DNA of 64,000 bases from Ridgeia piscesae (GCA_025642075.2 JAODUO010001358.1:97501-161500); one strand, 5' to 3'; numbered from the stretch's first letter, positions 11,301-23,308 are shown. Numbers and translations: made by a program. Notes: generated by a model from the letters alone, not told the origin.

Positions 11301-13192
11301 CCAGTGGACCCAGCCAATTTTCTACGGTCACCGGGGTAGCAGCCAAGGCACAGAAAGCTGGTTTGATTTCGTCATAGGCATTCCACATGTCCCATGCAGT
11401 GCGTTTGCCCCTGCCTCCAAAACATGACACCGTGTCACAACCAGTGAAGGCATGAAACATTGGCAAAGCAACACAACGATCAGGACCCAGTGCGTCGGCC
11501 ATCTCGTGGGCCGGTAAATATCGAAAATTCTTTCCAGCATCAAAGGCAATCCACAGTTCGGTGATGTTGAGGCGCTGAGCTGATGCCACTGCAAGAACAA
11601 CTACGTCCATGTCAACTGTTCGAATGGATACCTTGTTATACCCTTGTTTCACAGCATCTTCCAGGTGGAGTAGGATTCGTGTGTCCTCTTCTTCATGGGT
11701 GCATGGAGCAAGGCCTGTCACGTCTCGGGACTGATTGCGATGTGATGTACGGCAGGAACACTTGGGTCGCGTAATCGGAAAATGTCTTTGCAAAACCCGG
11801 TCAAAGCGTGTTAACGATTGCAGCCCCATCAAGCAGTATGACTTGTACGACAGGAGTGGGGGAAAGGTCTTGTGTAGGAACGAGATCTTCCAAGCAGCCG
11901 ACCAGATCAGACTTTGTACCTGTCCGCAGTTTCCCCATTTGTGATAAAGCAAGTGGATACGCTTGATTTTCATGTTGAAAGAACTGATCGAGATCACCAC
12001 TCCGTATTTGCGACGCTATGTACAACCTGGAGAACAGAGAACAGTCATTATTGAGTGATGACCACTGTAGTTGTGCTCTTGATTTCTCTCGCTCTGGTTG
12101 CCGGCTGAACAGTAGTAGGTTATTTCTATTGATTGGATCTGTAATGGGCTTTGTTTGGTTGACAAGGCGCTCGTTGACGTAGGTGTCATACTGCTCTTGT
12201 CCGAGAGATTTGATCTGACGCAATGTGTCAATCACAGCTGGATCTGCAAGGTCTCTGCTATCCAGTACAAGCAAATCCTTGCTGTTCTCAGCGAATGGAT
12301 TTCCCATCTCTTCTATTACATCAGTTAATGACGTGATATCTCGTCCGAATATCATCTGTACACGTTTCGTCTGCTCGTGGTGCCGGAAATCTGTTTTCTT
12401 TCTCTTCTGGTGAAACCTCAAATTCTCAATCAGACGTGCCATTTCAGGGCCAGACACCTTCCAACGCCGCAGTGCTGCAGGGTTCTCAGTTAGACCCACA
12501 GCCCCACCATCACCCTTCACAGAGGCATTATTCTGTTCATGAGCCTGGTCAGTCGCAATACCAGAGAACACGTGTGTTGTTTTCTTGATGCATTGCGTAA
12601 AGTCTCTCTAACTGGAGGCATGCCGCAGAAAAACATGTTTTGGTGGAAGGAGGTCTTCTTCTATAGACTGACGGGTGAACTTCTTGGAAGCAGCTGTTTG
12701 TCCTCAATGCGAGATTTCCTCTTCTCTGTCGCTCAAGTTTTGTCTTGTTGAATTGTAATCGACAAGAGTCATGCCATTTGGCTTGGTGCTGTCGGAAGGT
12801 TGCCTCAATCCCACACCATCATCTAACCTTGATAGGTTGATTGTCTTAGGCAAACAACCAACCTTGTCGAAACCCTTAATATTGTCAGCGATAGTCTTGT
12901 AACCAACCCCCTCTGCGTCACGTTTTGAAGAAGCAGGAAAACGAAGCCCCTTTCGGTGTGTCCTCCTGACACAGAACGCATTTGTCCAGTTTGTCGTCAG
13001 ACAAGTACATTGGATGTCCAGGCTGATCGACCACTTTATATACCTTAGCCATTCAGATATTATGGCAATTACCTCTTCTTGTGAAAATAGGGTGTAGAAG
13101 GATGTCATAACTCTACGGATTACCTGCATTACATTAAAAAGATACCTACATGTTCTATGATTTGTACATTCCGCATTTATATCATTTAACAT
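8365..13192 (-). pseudogene. Decayed transposon gene with FEN/PIN-like core and Cys-rich tail
   Basis: Read on the minus strand. The N-terminal part (13192-12704) includes a short Cys/His region and is followed in the same frame by two stops, TGA at 12704-12706 and TAG at 12608-12610. Next comes a conserved block starting VFSGIATDQAHEQNNA (12550 area). Near 11800 a frameshift and an apparent loss of roughly 90 residues precede the core: THEEEDTRILLHL, then TVDMDVVVLA, then HAFTGCDTVSCFGGRGK (about 11720-11400). This E/D..D, TxDxD and TGCD order resembles FEN/XPG (PIN-like) nucleases; that is my inference. The gene is cut at 11249 by a LINE and resumes at 8730 with HIDGLPPTQA and HTKRAGYQAGHCWAQ. 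After another frameshift it ends in a CXC-rich stretch and a stop near 8365. I recognise the family as a recurrent uncharacterised protein of invertebrate genomes. Confidence 0.75.
8731..11248 (-). mobile_element. 5'-truncated RTE-like LINE (APE endonuclease and reverse transcriptase)
   Basis: On the minus strand the element enters in the endonuclease domain (GDLNAKIGSDN, then SDHHLVLAKMK near 10880). It continues through a linker and the reverse transcriptase: NYRGIMLLSVPGKV (about 10030), QAGFRKDRSC, YINFVDYEKAFDSL and the catalytic DFADDLALLSH (about 9510). It finishes in the typical VLLYGSETW and FINKCLRRIL tail. Several frameshifts (near 10090, 9650-9500 and 9235) make it inactive. The insertion is bounded by candidate target duplications TTGACAATTCCT (8719-8730) and TTGACACATTCCT (11249-11261), differing by one base. 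The first third of the element is missing, as usual for aborted target-primed insertion. Confidence 0.9.
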
Positions 13193-13329
13193 AACACATA
13201 TTCAAAAACGAAGCGCGGTTTCCTTTCTTTTTGGTCATGTGACATCCTCGCAACCACATGATCAGCTGCTAAGCCGCCTACCGATCGAAAAAACATAATA
13301 TTAATATGTGCATAATTATTGAAACTAAT

Positions 13330-13850
13330 AGGACACAATTTAAGGCGAGACGTTGTCGTTCCAACGGCCGTCATTTTATAAAATGGTGGGTACGAAGGTC
13401 GATGAAAGTCAAAGGCAAAAATATTCAAATCGTTCACATCAGCTGTCCACATACGTTTCCTTTGACAACAACATTACCGCTTCAAGTAACGTAGTTCATG
13501 AGATATGGGAACATTAGTGTTGGCGGCAGCCATCTTTAAAAATGGCGGATTGAATGTCGTAGAAGGTCAAATGTAACATATTGAAATTACTGACCCAGAA
13601 TTTTTATGTTTTTGGGTTTCCCAAAAAATCTAGTCTACGTTGCAAAAGTCTTTAGATAGAGGAAATTTGGTTTTTTTGGGGGCCATCTTTAAAATGGCTG
13701 CCAACCCCTTCCAGGGCAAAAACTGAGATGGCCCTATATCCAAATATTTGTGTAATTGTGTACTCTATGCGTGTGCCAAATTTCATGCTTGTATCATAAA
13801 ACGCACAATTCGACCTTATTTTGTCACATATCGGTGTATTTGTACTCTGG
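13330..13850 (-). repeat. Right inverted arm of the 7.25-13.85 kb element
   Basis: This is the reverse complement of the left arm, with GCCATCTTTAAAATGGC palindromes near 13532 and 13684 and the CTTGTATCATAAAACGCAC block at 13785-13810. Only about half as many palindrome units survive as on the left. Confidence 0.75.
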
Positions 13851-13928
13851 GGGCGTGTACGCTCGTAAATGTTTTGTGCAGGGGAAATGTTTGCACGTAT
13901 TTTGTGCGATTCTATTTCATAGTGTAGT

Positions 13929-14122
13929 GTAGTGTGTGCGTGTGTGTGTGTGGTGTGCGTGTGTGTGTGTGTGTGCGTGTGCGTGGGCGTGTGCGTGTGC
14001 GTGTGCGTGTGCGTGTGCGTGTGCGTGTGCGTGTGCGTGTGCGTGTGCTGCGTGTGCGTGTGCGTGTGCGTGTGCGTGTGCGTGTGCGTGTGCGTGTATG
14101 AGTATGTGTGTATGTGTGTGTA
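13929..14122. repeat. (GTGTGC)n / (GT)n microsatellite
   Basis: GT and GTGTGC repeats with one CTG break at 14049. The Cys/Val-rich and His/Thr-rich frames across it are repeat artefacts. Confidence 0.95.
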
Positions 14123-14280
14123 TCTTACATGTCTGTCGTGCGCACACTTATGTACACGTATTCGGAGTGTTATTTCGACTTGTCGTTCCATGGTGACAAC
14201 GTTTACACCGGCGTCAACAATCGTGTTTCTTTATGAACCAATAGTTGGTTCCTGACGAAACCGTATCCCCATCTATAGCC

Positions 14281-15103
14281 ATGACTACACGTCGTCTCCT
14301 CGTTGTGCAGGTCTCGCCGTCGACAGGGGGCGGGATGGGCAGCGACGCGGCTTCGGCCGGGGCCGGGAACCACCAACAGGGCGACTACTTGCGAGGTCTC
14401 GAGCACCTCCGAGGGCTCGTGTCGAGCATCGGCGGCGACATCGACCGCGTGAAGCGGGTCTACTACGGCAGCGACGTCAACGACGAGGACCGCTTCGAGC
14501 GTCACCTGCGCGACATCAACGACAAACTGCTCTACTGCAATGCGAAACTGCGCGCGCACGACGTCGAGCTGGCCGTCGTTGACAGCGAAATCCGCCTGGT
14601 GGCGCTGCTCAACAAAATACGCCACCTGCCGGTCGAGGACGTCGACGCGGGGGTCGTGAAGACGCTGACGGCGTTCTGGCAGAGACAGCAGAGCACGCTG
14701 GACGAGATGCGGGCGCTGACGTTGTCGTTCCGGGTGAGCGTGCTGAAGAGACTCAAGTCGAGTTGTCGCAGTTACGACAGCAAGAACGTCACGCTGAAGG
14801 TGAGTGACAAACACCTGTTGATCTCGTCCACGTTCTCGGCTGTAGAAGCGACAGTCAGGTACGACGTGGTACTGTAGAAGACATCGCTATGTTCTTTGCT
14901 TCCAAAGTGTTCAAGGCATCCTCTCGCCACCTTTCATCCTCTCCACCCTTTCACATAATTGTAATAACACTTGATTTGGACACCATGTGATAATTCTAAA
15001 TAGTTAACCGTTATAACAATTTGTCTGCATATACTGATTAAATAATAATAATAATAATGAAATTTATAATAATAAATAGTAATGATAACTTAAAATTAAA
15101 ATA

Positions 15104-15167
<64 letters not shown>

Positions 15168-17533
15168 ATATTGTAATATTTACAGCTTAAACAAGATTCT
15201 TTAAAATGTTTAGTAAACACGTGAAATTAAACACAACACACTTGTACCAGCTATACTACAATATTATTAATAACAAGAACAAGATTAATACTATTATATT
15301 TAAAAAGTTAGCTAAAATATAATGTCACATGTGTAAAACTACTAATGTAGAACATATCAATATTTTTAACTGTTTCTTGAATTGCGGTAGATTGCCGTTG
15401 TTGCGCATGTTCGTGGGAAGTTTGCTTCACAGAGTCGAACTCCCAGTCCCTCTATTACGTTCCTCCCATCCCTGCCGTGTCCCTCCCCTTTTCTGGTCGT
15501 TGATATGTTACACATATCAACGACTGTTTAAATGTACTGAAAATTGCCTTGATATTGTATGTATGTGTATGGGTGCAGGTATGTGTACCGTAGTTATAGT
15601 ATTCTGTTATTATTTATTAGTATTTGTATTTTTAGACTTATTTAAATATTTAACATAATTCATGATACTGATATATATATTTTTATATATTTAGTTTACT
15701 TTTATAATAATTAATATATCCATAAAGTATTATGTTCTGGTGGTCCTCGGTATAAGCCCTCAGGGGTTTCTAGAGGATCTCCACGGTTACATTTTATACT
15801 GAAATGAAATGCGCCGCAGAGATCAAATGGCTCTAATTCGTGGACTAATCTTCTGTTGATCGACGATGGTTTTAGATAGAAGAAATATTATTCTTGCGTT
15901 ATATTTCAATAGATATTTCATTAATGATTTCGTAATTTATGTAAATATCTAATAATCCGTAATTTATGTAACTATGTAATATTCTTGCGTTTTGTTTCAA
16001 TGAATACTTCATTAAAAATTCCGTCACTTATGTAAATATGTAATATTCCGTAATGTATGTAAATATATAATGTAAAAGTCCGTAATTTATGTATCTGTTT
16101 GTCTTTGCCCAGCTGAGTAAACAGTACTCCCGCGACGTGCGTCGCTTCCAGTCCGACGTCGTGAAGGCCCTACGGGCCAGCGAGGACCTCTCTCGCAGCT
16201 ACGCCAACGGCATCGATCAGAAGCTCTTCTGTGACGTCGACTTCTCCGCGCGCGTCCTCCTCTGCTGCGACCACAAGGCCTTCCCCGTGCTGCGCCTCGT
16301 GCCGGACGTCACGTGCAAGCTGGAGCGCGCGTGCGCACTGGCGAGCCAGTGGATCGACCGCGACGCGAGCTACGTGAAGGCGATCAGCGCCCATATCGCG
16401 GAGACTCGCAGTCGAACGCTGCAGAAGGAGGAAGATCTGCGCCGGCAGCAGGAGCAGCAGACGCTGGTGTCGGCGGCGGCCGAGGACGCCTACGTGCAGT
16501 TCCGCGCCAACAAACGCACGCTCGCCAGGATCGAGGCGGAGCTGAAGACGCTGGAAAGTCAGGTGGGGACAGAACAGTTTTATATCGTAAATGGCGTGCA
16601 CTTCGTTAAGATTAATGCTGTATATATTAAAGGGAGACCGAAGAAAATCCTGATGGCCTGTGTACCCTAAACAGATAATACACTATACAAATATGCAATT
16701 ACAATCAATATAATAAATCTAGGAAAAAAAGGAAACAGATGCATCATTTGTGGAAAATGTCACCACGATAACGCAACCAGCTCACAATTAAGACAATGTA
16801 TTTACCTTAAGATAGTCCAAAATTACTTGTACGTAGATTAAAGTACCACATATCTGTCGCGATAATATGGTTATCAATTCAGGCCAATTTGACCAATTTA
16901 AAGCTTAATGTACCACTGTATGCAGTGTAGCGAATGGCAGTACCCGATTCAAATGCTTTGCTTTATAACATATCTCAAACAAAAGGTGATCACGCACTAT
17001 CCTGTCCACAGGTGAAACAGTTCAAGGCGGCCCAACGCTACAAGGTGGCCGAGCGGCGGCAGAAGGAAGGCATCGTCGTCTTCCTCGAGATCAGCATCGC
17101 CCAGACTCGCAAACGACGCAGTCTCAGCCTCCAACTGCAACGCTCTCGTCTGACGCGCCAATTGCGAGAACTGGAGGAGAGTCTACGAGACATCGGGCAC
17201 CAGCTGGCCGCCGTGCACGAGGAGATGACGCGCAAAGCCGCCTCCATGGCAACGCTCGCGGACAAGGCGCAGCGCAGCAACGCCGCCTACCGGACACTGA
17301 GGCGCCAACTCGACCTGTTCACGGCGAACGTGCGTCGTCTACAGGCCGACGTCCTCGAGCTGTCCGACTCGCTCGAACAGCTGGAGAGTATCCAGACGTT
17401 CAAAACTAGTCCGGAGAGGGTCGATGAGTTCTACGAGGAACGGCCGCAGAGTGTGAGACTGGCGCCCTCGCTACGGGAGAAGATCAGACGGAAACGACGG
17501 ATGCAGAACGAGCGACGACTCAGGCAGCGATAG
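14281..17533 (+). CDS. Coiled-coil protein, 3' part of a multi-exon gene
   Basis: Three exons join in phase 0: 14311-14799 (acceptor ..TTGTGCAG, donor AAG/GTGAGT), 16113-16562 (acceptor ..TTTGCCCAG, donor CAG/GTGGGG) and 17012-17533 (acceptor ..TGTCCACAG, stop TAG at 17531). They give about 486 residues. The product is highly charged and rich in Glu, Arg, Leu and Gln, with heptad-like patterning such as LEEDLRR-type runs and RQLRELEESLRDIGHQL, and a basic C-terminus (REKIRRKRRMQNERRLRQR). The exons are GC-rich against AT-rich introns. I cannot tell whether the true start is the ATG at 14281, the ATG at 14335, or lies in an exon further upstream; the good acceptor at 14309-14310 favours upstream exons. 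Overall style resembles CCDC or cilia/flagella-associated coiled-coil proteins, but no specific orthologue is recognised. Confidence 0.75.
15103..15164. repeat. (TA)n microsatellite in intron
   Basis: Uninterrupted TA dinucleotides within the first intron of the coiled-coil gene. The rest of the intron is AT-rich, including diverged 'CCGTAATTTATGTAA' repeats at 15930-16090. Confidence 0.95.
15926..16095. repeat. Short diverged tandem repeats CCGTAATTTATGTAA
   Basis: The word TCCGTAATTTATGTAAATAT recurs about five times with changes just upstream of the second coding exon of the coiled-coil gene. Confidence 0.6.
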
Positions 17534-17540
17534 TAACAGT

Positions 17541-18005
17541 GTACTCGTCACAGGGTCTCAATGTACTCGTCACAGGGTCTCAATGTACTCGTCATAGAGT
17601 CTCAGTGTACTCGTCATAGAGTCTCAGTGTACTCGTCATATAGTCTCAGTGTACTCGTCATAGAGTCCCAGTGTACTCGTCATAGAGTCTCAGTGTACTC
17701 GTCATAGAGTCTCAGTGCACTCGTCATAGATTCTCAATGTACTCGTCACAGGGTCTCAATGTACTCGTCATAGAGTCTCAGTGTACTCGTCATAGAGTCT
17801 CATTCGTCATAGAGTCTCCGTGTACTCGTCATAGGGTCTCAAAGTACTCGTCATAGAGTCTCAGTGCACTCGTCATATGGTCTCGGTGTACTCGTTATAG
17901 AGTCTCACTCGTCATAGAGTCTCAGTGTACTCGTCATAGAGTGTCATTGTACTCGTCATAGAGTCTCAGTGTATTCGTCATAGAGTCTCAGTCGTCATAG
18001 AGTCA
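17541..18005. repeat. 22-bp minisatellite directly after a stop codon
   Basis: About 21 copies of a unit containing GTACTCGTCATAGAGTCTCA begin 7 bp after the TAG of the coiled-coil gene. Early copies read CACAGGG in place of CATAGAG, and a few copies are shortened (17803, 17906 and 17988 areas). It would form the first part of the 3' UTR if transcribed. Confidence 0.93.
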
Positions 18006-19825
18006 GAAGCTATCGCACATTCCGTTGTAGGCCGACATTTATTTGGAATTCTCGCGCAGAATATTTGTCTTTGCTAAAAAAATTGCAAATTTGTAGAACT
18101 GGAATGCCGTGTGCAAGTAAGCGTAATTTGGCAGATGTTTATTTCCTGATCCATTAGTAAAGCGGCGAAATCAGATTGTTCGAACGAATTATAAATGCGT
18201 GTTCGGGTCATACGGGGGTCCTGACTGAGCGATAAATGGTGCATGTTTCACAGATAACGTGGCCGGCTTTTGGGTTGTCCCGGATTTACAGCGATCATCT
18301 ACATAATTCCTGGCGTAACAATCAATCGGTTGACAACTGGAATTGTTTATTGACTCTAACCCTTTTGTAATGGTGCGCCTTTTAATTTGGTTTCTAAGGA
18401 TTTAGGCGTAATAGAAGTCATCTAGTTATTATTACTGCTAGATCACAACATATTACGGGGTTGGCGAACTTATCCACAGCTTCTCGTAGCCAATGTTTCC
18501 TTGTGCTGGGTGTGTGCAAGAGGTCACGAGAGTTAACACCAGTTCTGCGGTCTGACTCTGCGTAAACGAATCGAACAGAGTTACGCCTTGATAGGTGACT
18601 GACAGTGTAATCTACAATGACATGTGTGCTATTTAAATGTACCCCGTTATGTGGGGAGTGCTAAGGGATCATTCACATTGTTTACATTGTCATATTCGCA
18701 CAAGGCAGTCTCGTTTCGAGATCACTGTCAATATACCTATTCCAGATTGAAAGTTATATAATAAAAAGTACATATAATTGTCACGGCACGGTGCATACAC
18801 AGGACACAATAACACTGTTAAACTTCGCTTTTCGGTCAGCCCAGTAATATGGCCACCTCGCAATTCAGAATACTAAGATAGTCGTTTCAAATGTGTTCTA
18901 TAAATTGACCAACAAAGCATAGGGTCACGCTACTACAGTCACGTCGCTAATCAGGCCACATCTGATCAATTCTAAGGGTGACAGTAATAGCGAGGCACCG
19001 GTGTAGTCTTTACAAACATTTCTGTATAATCGCTACGGTTTAAAAATTCATATCCGATCTGTATTATTGTGTACACGGGCATCGACAACATCTGCCTCTC
19101 GATACACACATTTGATAAAACACCGTTCGCAGTAGACACGCGCAACATTTACTGCAACGCTATTATTTCACGTAACAGTGACTTTGCAGTTGTTCGCTTT
19201 TGCACCGGAAGTGTGACGTCACAGACATCGGCGCTGGCTAGGTATGAGTATACGGCAAATAACCAACAGAAGAAATATTTGAAGGATTATAGGCGACGTC
19301 ACTATAAGACAGGCTCAAATTCGGCCGTAACTGAAAACCAAGATGATGTTGCCTTGCTTGGGATCGATCGGTCGATCGAATGAAATTATAACTTACATCA
19401 TTATTATTATCATTATTTTCCATTCGTCGTGTGCAAATCGTATGCCAATGAAGATAGTAGGACGTACTGGAAATTGCGAAGAAACTGACGTTTGTGGACA
19501 TCCGTTTTTCATCTTCTCGCTTTTTCTAAGATAATTTCTTCCAAATATTCGGACGTGCGGTACTTGTCGGCGGCCTGGTGTATTTTCCGACTTGGGCCGT
19601 ATGTCTGTCTGGCCGTAATCGTAAAATATATCTCTATATTGCGTTGTATCCAGTCGACGGGATTGCTCAAGACGTTGTACATTTGACTCTCTGGCAGATC
19701 TGTTCAATCGAACACCATTTTGATCTTTAAGGAACTAACTAATACGCAAAGATTGTGTATACGTTCACAAATGTCCGCCAGGGGTTGTAGCCCAATATTC
19801 ATTCACACAGTTGACTGAATAGGAA
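18006..19825. other. Intergenic stretch, nothing recognised
   Basis: No gene-like open frame or clear repeat seen. An AATAAA lies in TATATAATAAAAAG near 18757 and could serve as a distal polyadenylation signal, but nothing else supports it. Confidence 0.4.
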
Positions 19826-22086
19826 GAGAGTGGAGTGAACAGAGTGGAGTAAACAGAGTGGAATGAACAGAGTGGTGTGAACAGAGTGGAGTAAACAGAG
19901 TGAAGTAAACAGAGTGGAGTGAACAGAGTGGAGTGATCAGAGTGGAGTGAACAGAGTGGAGTGATCAGAGTGGAGTGAGCAGAGTGGAGTAAACAGAGTG
20001 GAGTGAACAGAGTGGAGTAAACAGAGTGGAATGAACAGAGTGGAGTGAACAGAGTGGAATAAACAGAGTGGAGTGAACAGAGTGGAGTGAACAGAGTGGA
20101 GTGAACAGAGTGGAGTGAACAGAGTGGAGTGAACAGAGTGGAGTAAACAGAGTGGAGTGAACAGAGTGGAGTGAACAGAGTGGAGTAAACAGAGTGGAGT
20201 GAACATAGTGGAGTGAACAGAGTGGAGTAAACAGAGTGGAATGAACGAAGTGGAGCGAATAGAGTGGAGTAAACAGAGTGGAATGAACAGAGTGGTGTGA
20301 ACAGAGTGGAGTAAACAGAGTGGAGTAAGCAGAGTGGAGTGAACAGAGTGGAGTAGCAGAGTGGAGTGAACAGAATGGAGTGAGCAAAGTGGAATGAACA
20401 GAGTGGAGTGAACAGAGTGGAGTAAACAGAGTGAAATGAACAGAGTGGAGTGATCAGAGTGGAGTGATCAGAGCGGAGTGAACAGAGTGGAGTGAACAGA
20501 GTGGAGTAAACAGAGTGGAGTGAACAGAGTGGAGTGAGCAAAGTGGAATGAAACAGAGTGGAGTGATCAGAGTGGAATAAACAGAGTGGAGTGAACATGA
20601 TGGTGGCAGAGTGGAGTGAACAGAGTGGAGTAAACAGAGTGGAGTAAACAGTGGGTGAGCCAATGAGTATCAACAGTTGACTGAATAAACAGAGTGGAGT
20701 GAACAGAGTGGAGTAAACAGAGTGGAATGAACAGAGTGGGTGAACAGAGTGGAGTAAACAGAGTGAAGTAAACAGAGTGGAGTGAACAGAGTGGAGTGAG
20801 CAGAGTGGAGTGAACAGAGTGGAGTGAATAGAGTGGAGTGATTAGAGTGGAGTGAGCAGAGTGGAGTAAACAGAGTGGAGTGAACAGAGTGGAGTAAACA
20901 GAGTGGATGAACAGAGTGGAGTGAACAGAGTGGAATGAACAGAGTGGAGTGAACAGAGTGGAGTGAACAGAGTGGAGTAAACAGAGTGGAGTAAACAGAT
21001 GGAGTGGAGTGGAACAGAGTGGAGTGACAGAGTGGAGTGAACAGAGTGGAGTGAATAGGACGAGTGGAGTGAACAGAGTGGAATAAACAGAGTGGAGTGA
21101 ACAAGTGGAGTAACAGAGTGGAGTGAAACAGAGTGGAATGAACAGAAGTGGAGTGAACAGAGTGGAGTGAGCAGAGTGGAGTGAACAGAATGGAGTGAGC
21201 AAAGTGGAGTGAACAGAGTGGAGTGAACAGAGTGGAGTAAACAGAGTGAAATGAACAGAGTGGAGTGATCAGAGTGGAGTGATCAGAGCGGAGTGAACAG
21301 AGTGGAGTGAACAGAGTGGAGTAAACAGAGTGGAGTGAACAGAGTGGAGTGAGCAAAGTGGAGTGAACAGAGTGGAGTGAACAGAGTGGAATAAACAGAG
21401 TGGAGTGAACAGAGTGGAGTGGACAGAGTGGAGTGAACAGAGTGGAGTAAACAGAGTGGAGTAAACAGAGTGGAGTGAACAGAGTGGAGTGAACAGAGTG
21501 GAGTGAACAGAGTGGAGTGAACAGAGTGGAGTGAACAGAGTGGAGTGAACAGAGTGGAGTGAACAGAGTGGAGTGAACAGAGTGGAGTGAACAGAGTGGA
21601 GTGAACAGAGTGGAGTGAACAGAGTGGGTAACAGGTGAGACAGAGTGGGTGAACAGAGTGGAGTAAACAGAGTGGAGTGAACAGAGTGGAGTGAACAGAG
21701 TGGAGTGAACAGAGCGGAGTGAACAGAGTGGAGTGAACAGAGCGGAGTGAACAGAGTGGAGTAAACAGAGTGGAGTGAACAGAGTGGAGTGAACAGAGTG
21801 GAGTGAACAGAGTGGAGTAAACAGAGTGGAGTAAACAGAGTGGAGTGAACAGAGTGGAGTGATCAGAGTGGAGTGAGCAGAGTGGAGTGAATAGAGCGGA
21901 GTGAGCAGAGTGGAATGAACAGAGTCGAGTGAACAGAGTGGAGTTAACAGACTGGAGTGAACAGAGTGGATAAACAGAGTGGAGTAAACAGAGTGGAGTG
22001 AACAGAGTGGAGTGATCAGAGTGGAGTGAGCAGAGTGGAGTGAATAGAGCGGAGTGAACAGAGTGGAATGAACAGAGTGGAGTGAA
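19826..22086. repeat. 14-bp minisatellite array, 2.26 kb
   Basis: The unit is AGAGTGGAGTGAAC with common variants AGAGTGGAGTAAAC, AGAGTGGAATGAAC and AGAGTGGAGTGATC. Roughly 160 copies are present. The block CAGTTGACTGAATA that borders the array at 19808 recurs inside it at 20674, and variant orders repeat over several hundred bases. The array therefore also grew by larger segmental duplications. The unit length is not a multiple of three, so three Ser/Leu/His-rich frames stay open on the minus strand without meaning. Confidence 0.96.
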
Positions 22087-22300
22087 GGACTCGCCCGTGG
22101 CTAGCACGATACAGGTAGATGCCGTTGTCGGGTCTACTTCTCTGTCGTCATCAATTGTGTAGCCAACTAGCCACACTGCCCCGTCGATACACGAAGGTCT
22201 CAGGTGTTTCCACATCTGCCGGTCTTGCGCTATCATCTGCCTGTCTTGCGCTAACATCTGCCTGTCTTGCGCTATCATCTGCCAGGCGATGCCCTTCAAG
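22087..22300 (-). other. Exon-like open stretch beside the minisatellite
   Basis: On the minus strand an open stretch encodes three copies of a 7-residue MIAQDRQ-type repeat (21-bp unit) and then a non-repetitive segment with WKHLRPSCIDGAVWLVGYTI and CIVLATGES. Composition looks protein-like and unlike the flanking array. No splice sites or family match could be confirmed, so it may be a captured exon or a transposon remnant. Confidence 0.3.
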
Positions 22301-22763
22301 TACTAGTATAATTCGTCTCTCCGTCCCGACTGTCCACTTCTGTCTTTGAATAGTTCAATTACGTCTATGACATTTGTCTTCTCTCTTAACCAGGTGTTTC
22401 ATTTGTTTTCTTCCGGTATGCGACTTTTAACAACTTAAGTTGCGGTCGGTAACTTGCTCTTTGCCTAGGTGGTGAGTGTGCTGGAAGTACGCACGCTTTT
22501 CCATTGAATGCAACATGACACGTCTCTGACACGTCTTATTGTGACAGTGATACCTGACATTCGCAAAACCTCCTTAATGTCTGAACATATCCCGTAAGAC
22601 TGTAGAACCGTCTTCCCTCAAACTCACCCGTAGCCCAGTCTATCCCAGACTTCACGTGCTCCACTAAGAACTGGTCGACTACCCAGCAGTATGTACGTTA
22701 AGATGGACAATGTAAAAGGTAAGTTATTACGGTAACTTACGCAGCGCTATCTCTAAAGGGTGT

Positions 22764-22827
22764 GATACACGTACGAGAGGCTCGTACGAGTGACTCGGGT
22801 GAAACCATCCGAATCGTACGTGTATCG
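22764..22827. repeat. Perfect 13-bp inverted repeat
   Basis: GATACACGTACGA at 22764-22776 is matched by TCGTACGTGTATC at about 22815-22827. Other TCGTACG words occur between and after the arms. It may be the end of a small DNA transposon. Confidence 0.5.
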
Positions 22828-23308
22828 CAAAATCGGAACTAAAATCGTACGTGTTTTATGCATGTCCGAGTCATAATCCGGTAGCATCACCAATGTCGTT
22901 GTCGTTGTCGTCGGCGTCGAATGATGGCTGGATCTTTCAAACTTCAATGTCAGAGCCCTGTCAGAAATAAGTAGAGACAGCGACATCATAAAATTAGGAT
23001 CACTCGATTAACTGTTGTTTAGTTTCCACAATATTTGTACTTGAAACATTTTGAAACACAACACACTGCTCGTCTGAACACACGTTACCAATGAGTGAAT
23101 GACACTGCCACGGGCACTGTGGACACTGGTGACTGGTGACTGAGTGGGACTCATTTTTGATTGTCTAATTAAATACAAAATATACACTCATGATCTAAAA
23201 TTTAAACTAGGTAAACGCGTCCGTATCCCTTGTTTACACCTGATAAGGAATAACTTTACATTGTATCTGTAGCTCATGACACAAGAATAAAATGTAATGT
23301 GCTGTCAA

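Larger units (their letters stand above)
7252..13850 (-). mobile_element. Large DNA element with long inverted arms and a FEN/PIN-like gene
   Basis: Two long arms in inverted orientation (7252-8030 and 13330-13850) flank a single decayed minus-strand gene. Each arm contains the landmark order GTGCGTTTTATGATACAAG, AAATTTGGCAC, AAATATTTGGATATAGG and GCCATTTT..AAGATGG, followed inwards by spaced AAGATGGCGG-type palindromes. The interior carries the gene pieces 13192-11260 and 8730-8365 and a nested LINE at 8731-11248. The combination suggests a transposon of about 4 kb before LINE insertion. The outer limits are only approximate, because the arm similarity fades and no target duplication is visible. 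The superfamily is not identified. Confidence 0.6.

Noticed and set aside
17541..18005. CRISPR-like array
   Set aside because: Units are contiguous with no unique spacers, and the context is eukaryotic with introns and LINEs. The same applies to 39465-39990.
19765..22299. Ser/Leu/His-rich repeat protein of up to 338 residues on the minus strand
   Set aside because: A 14-bp unit without stops opens three frames equally. Length changes in units are not multiples of three, as expected of non-coding minisatellite DNA.
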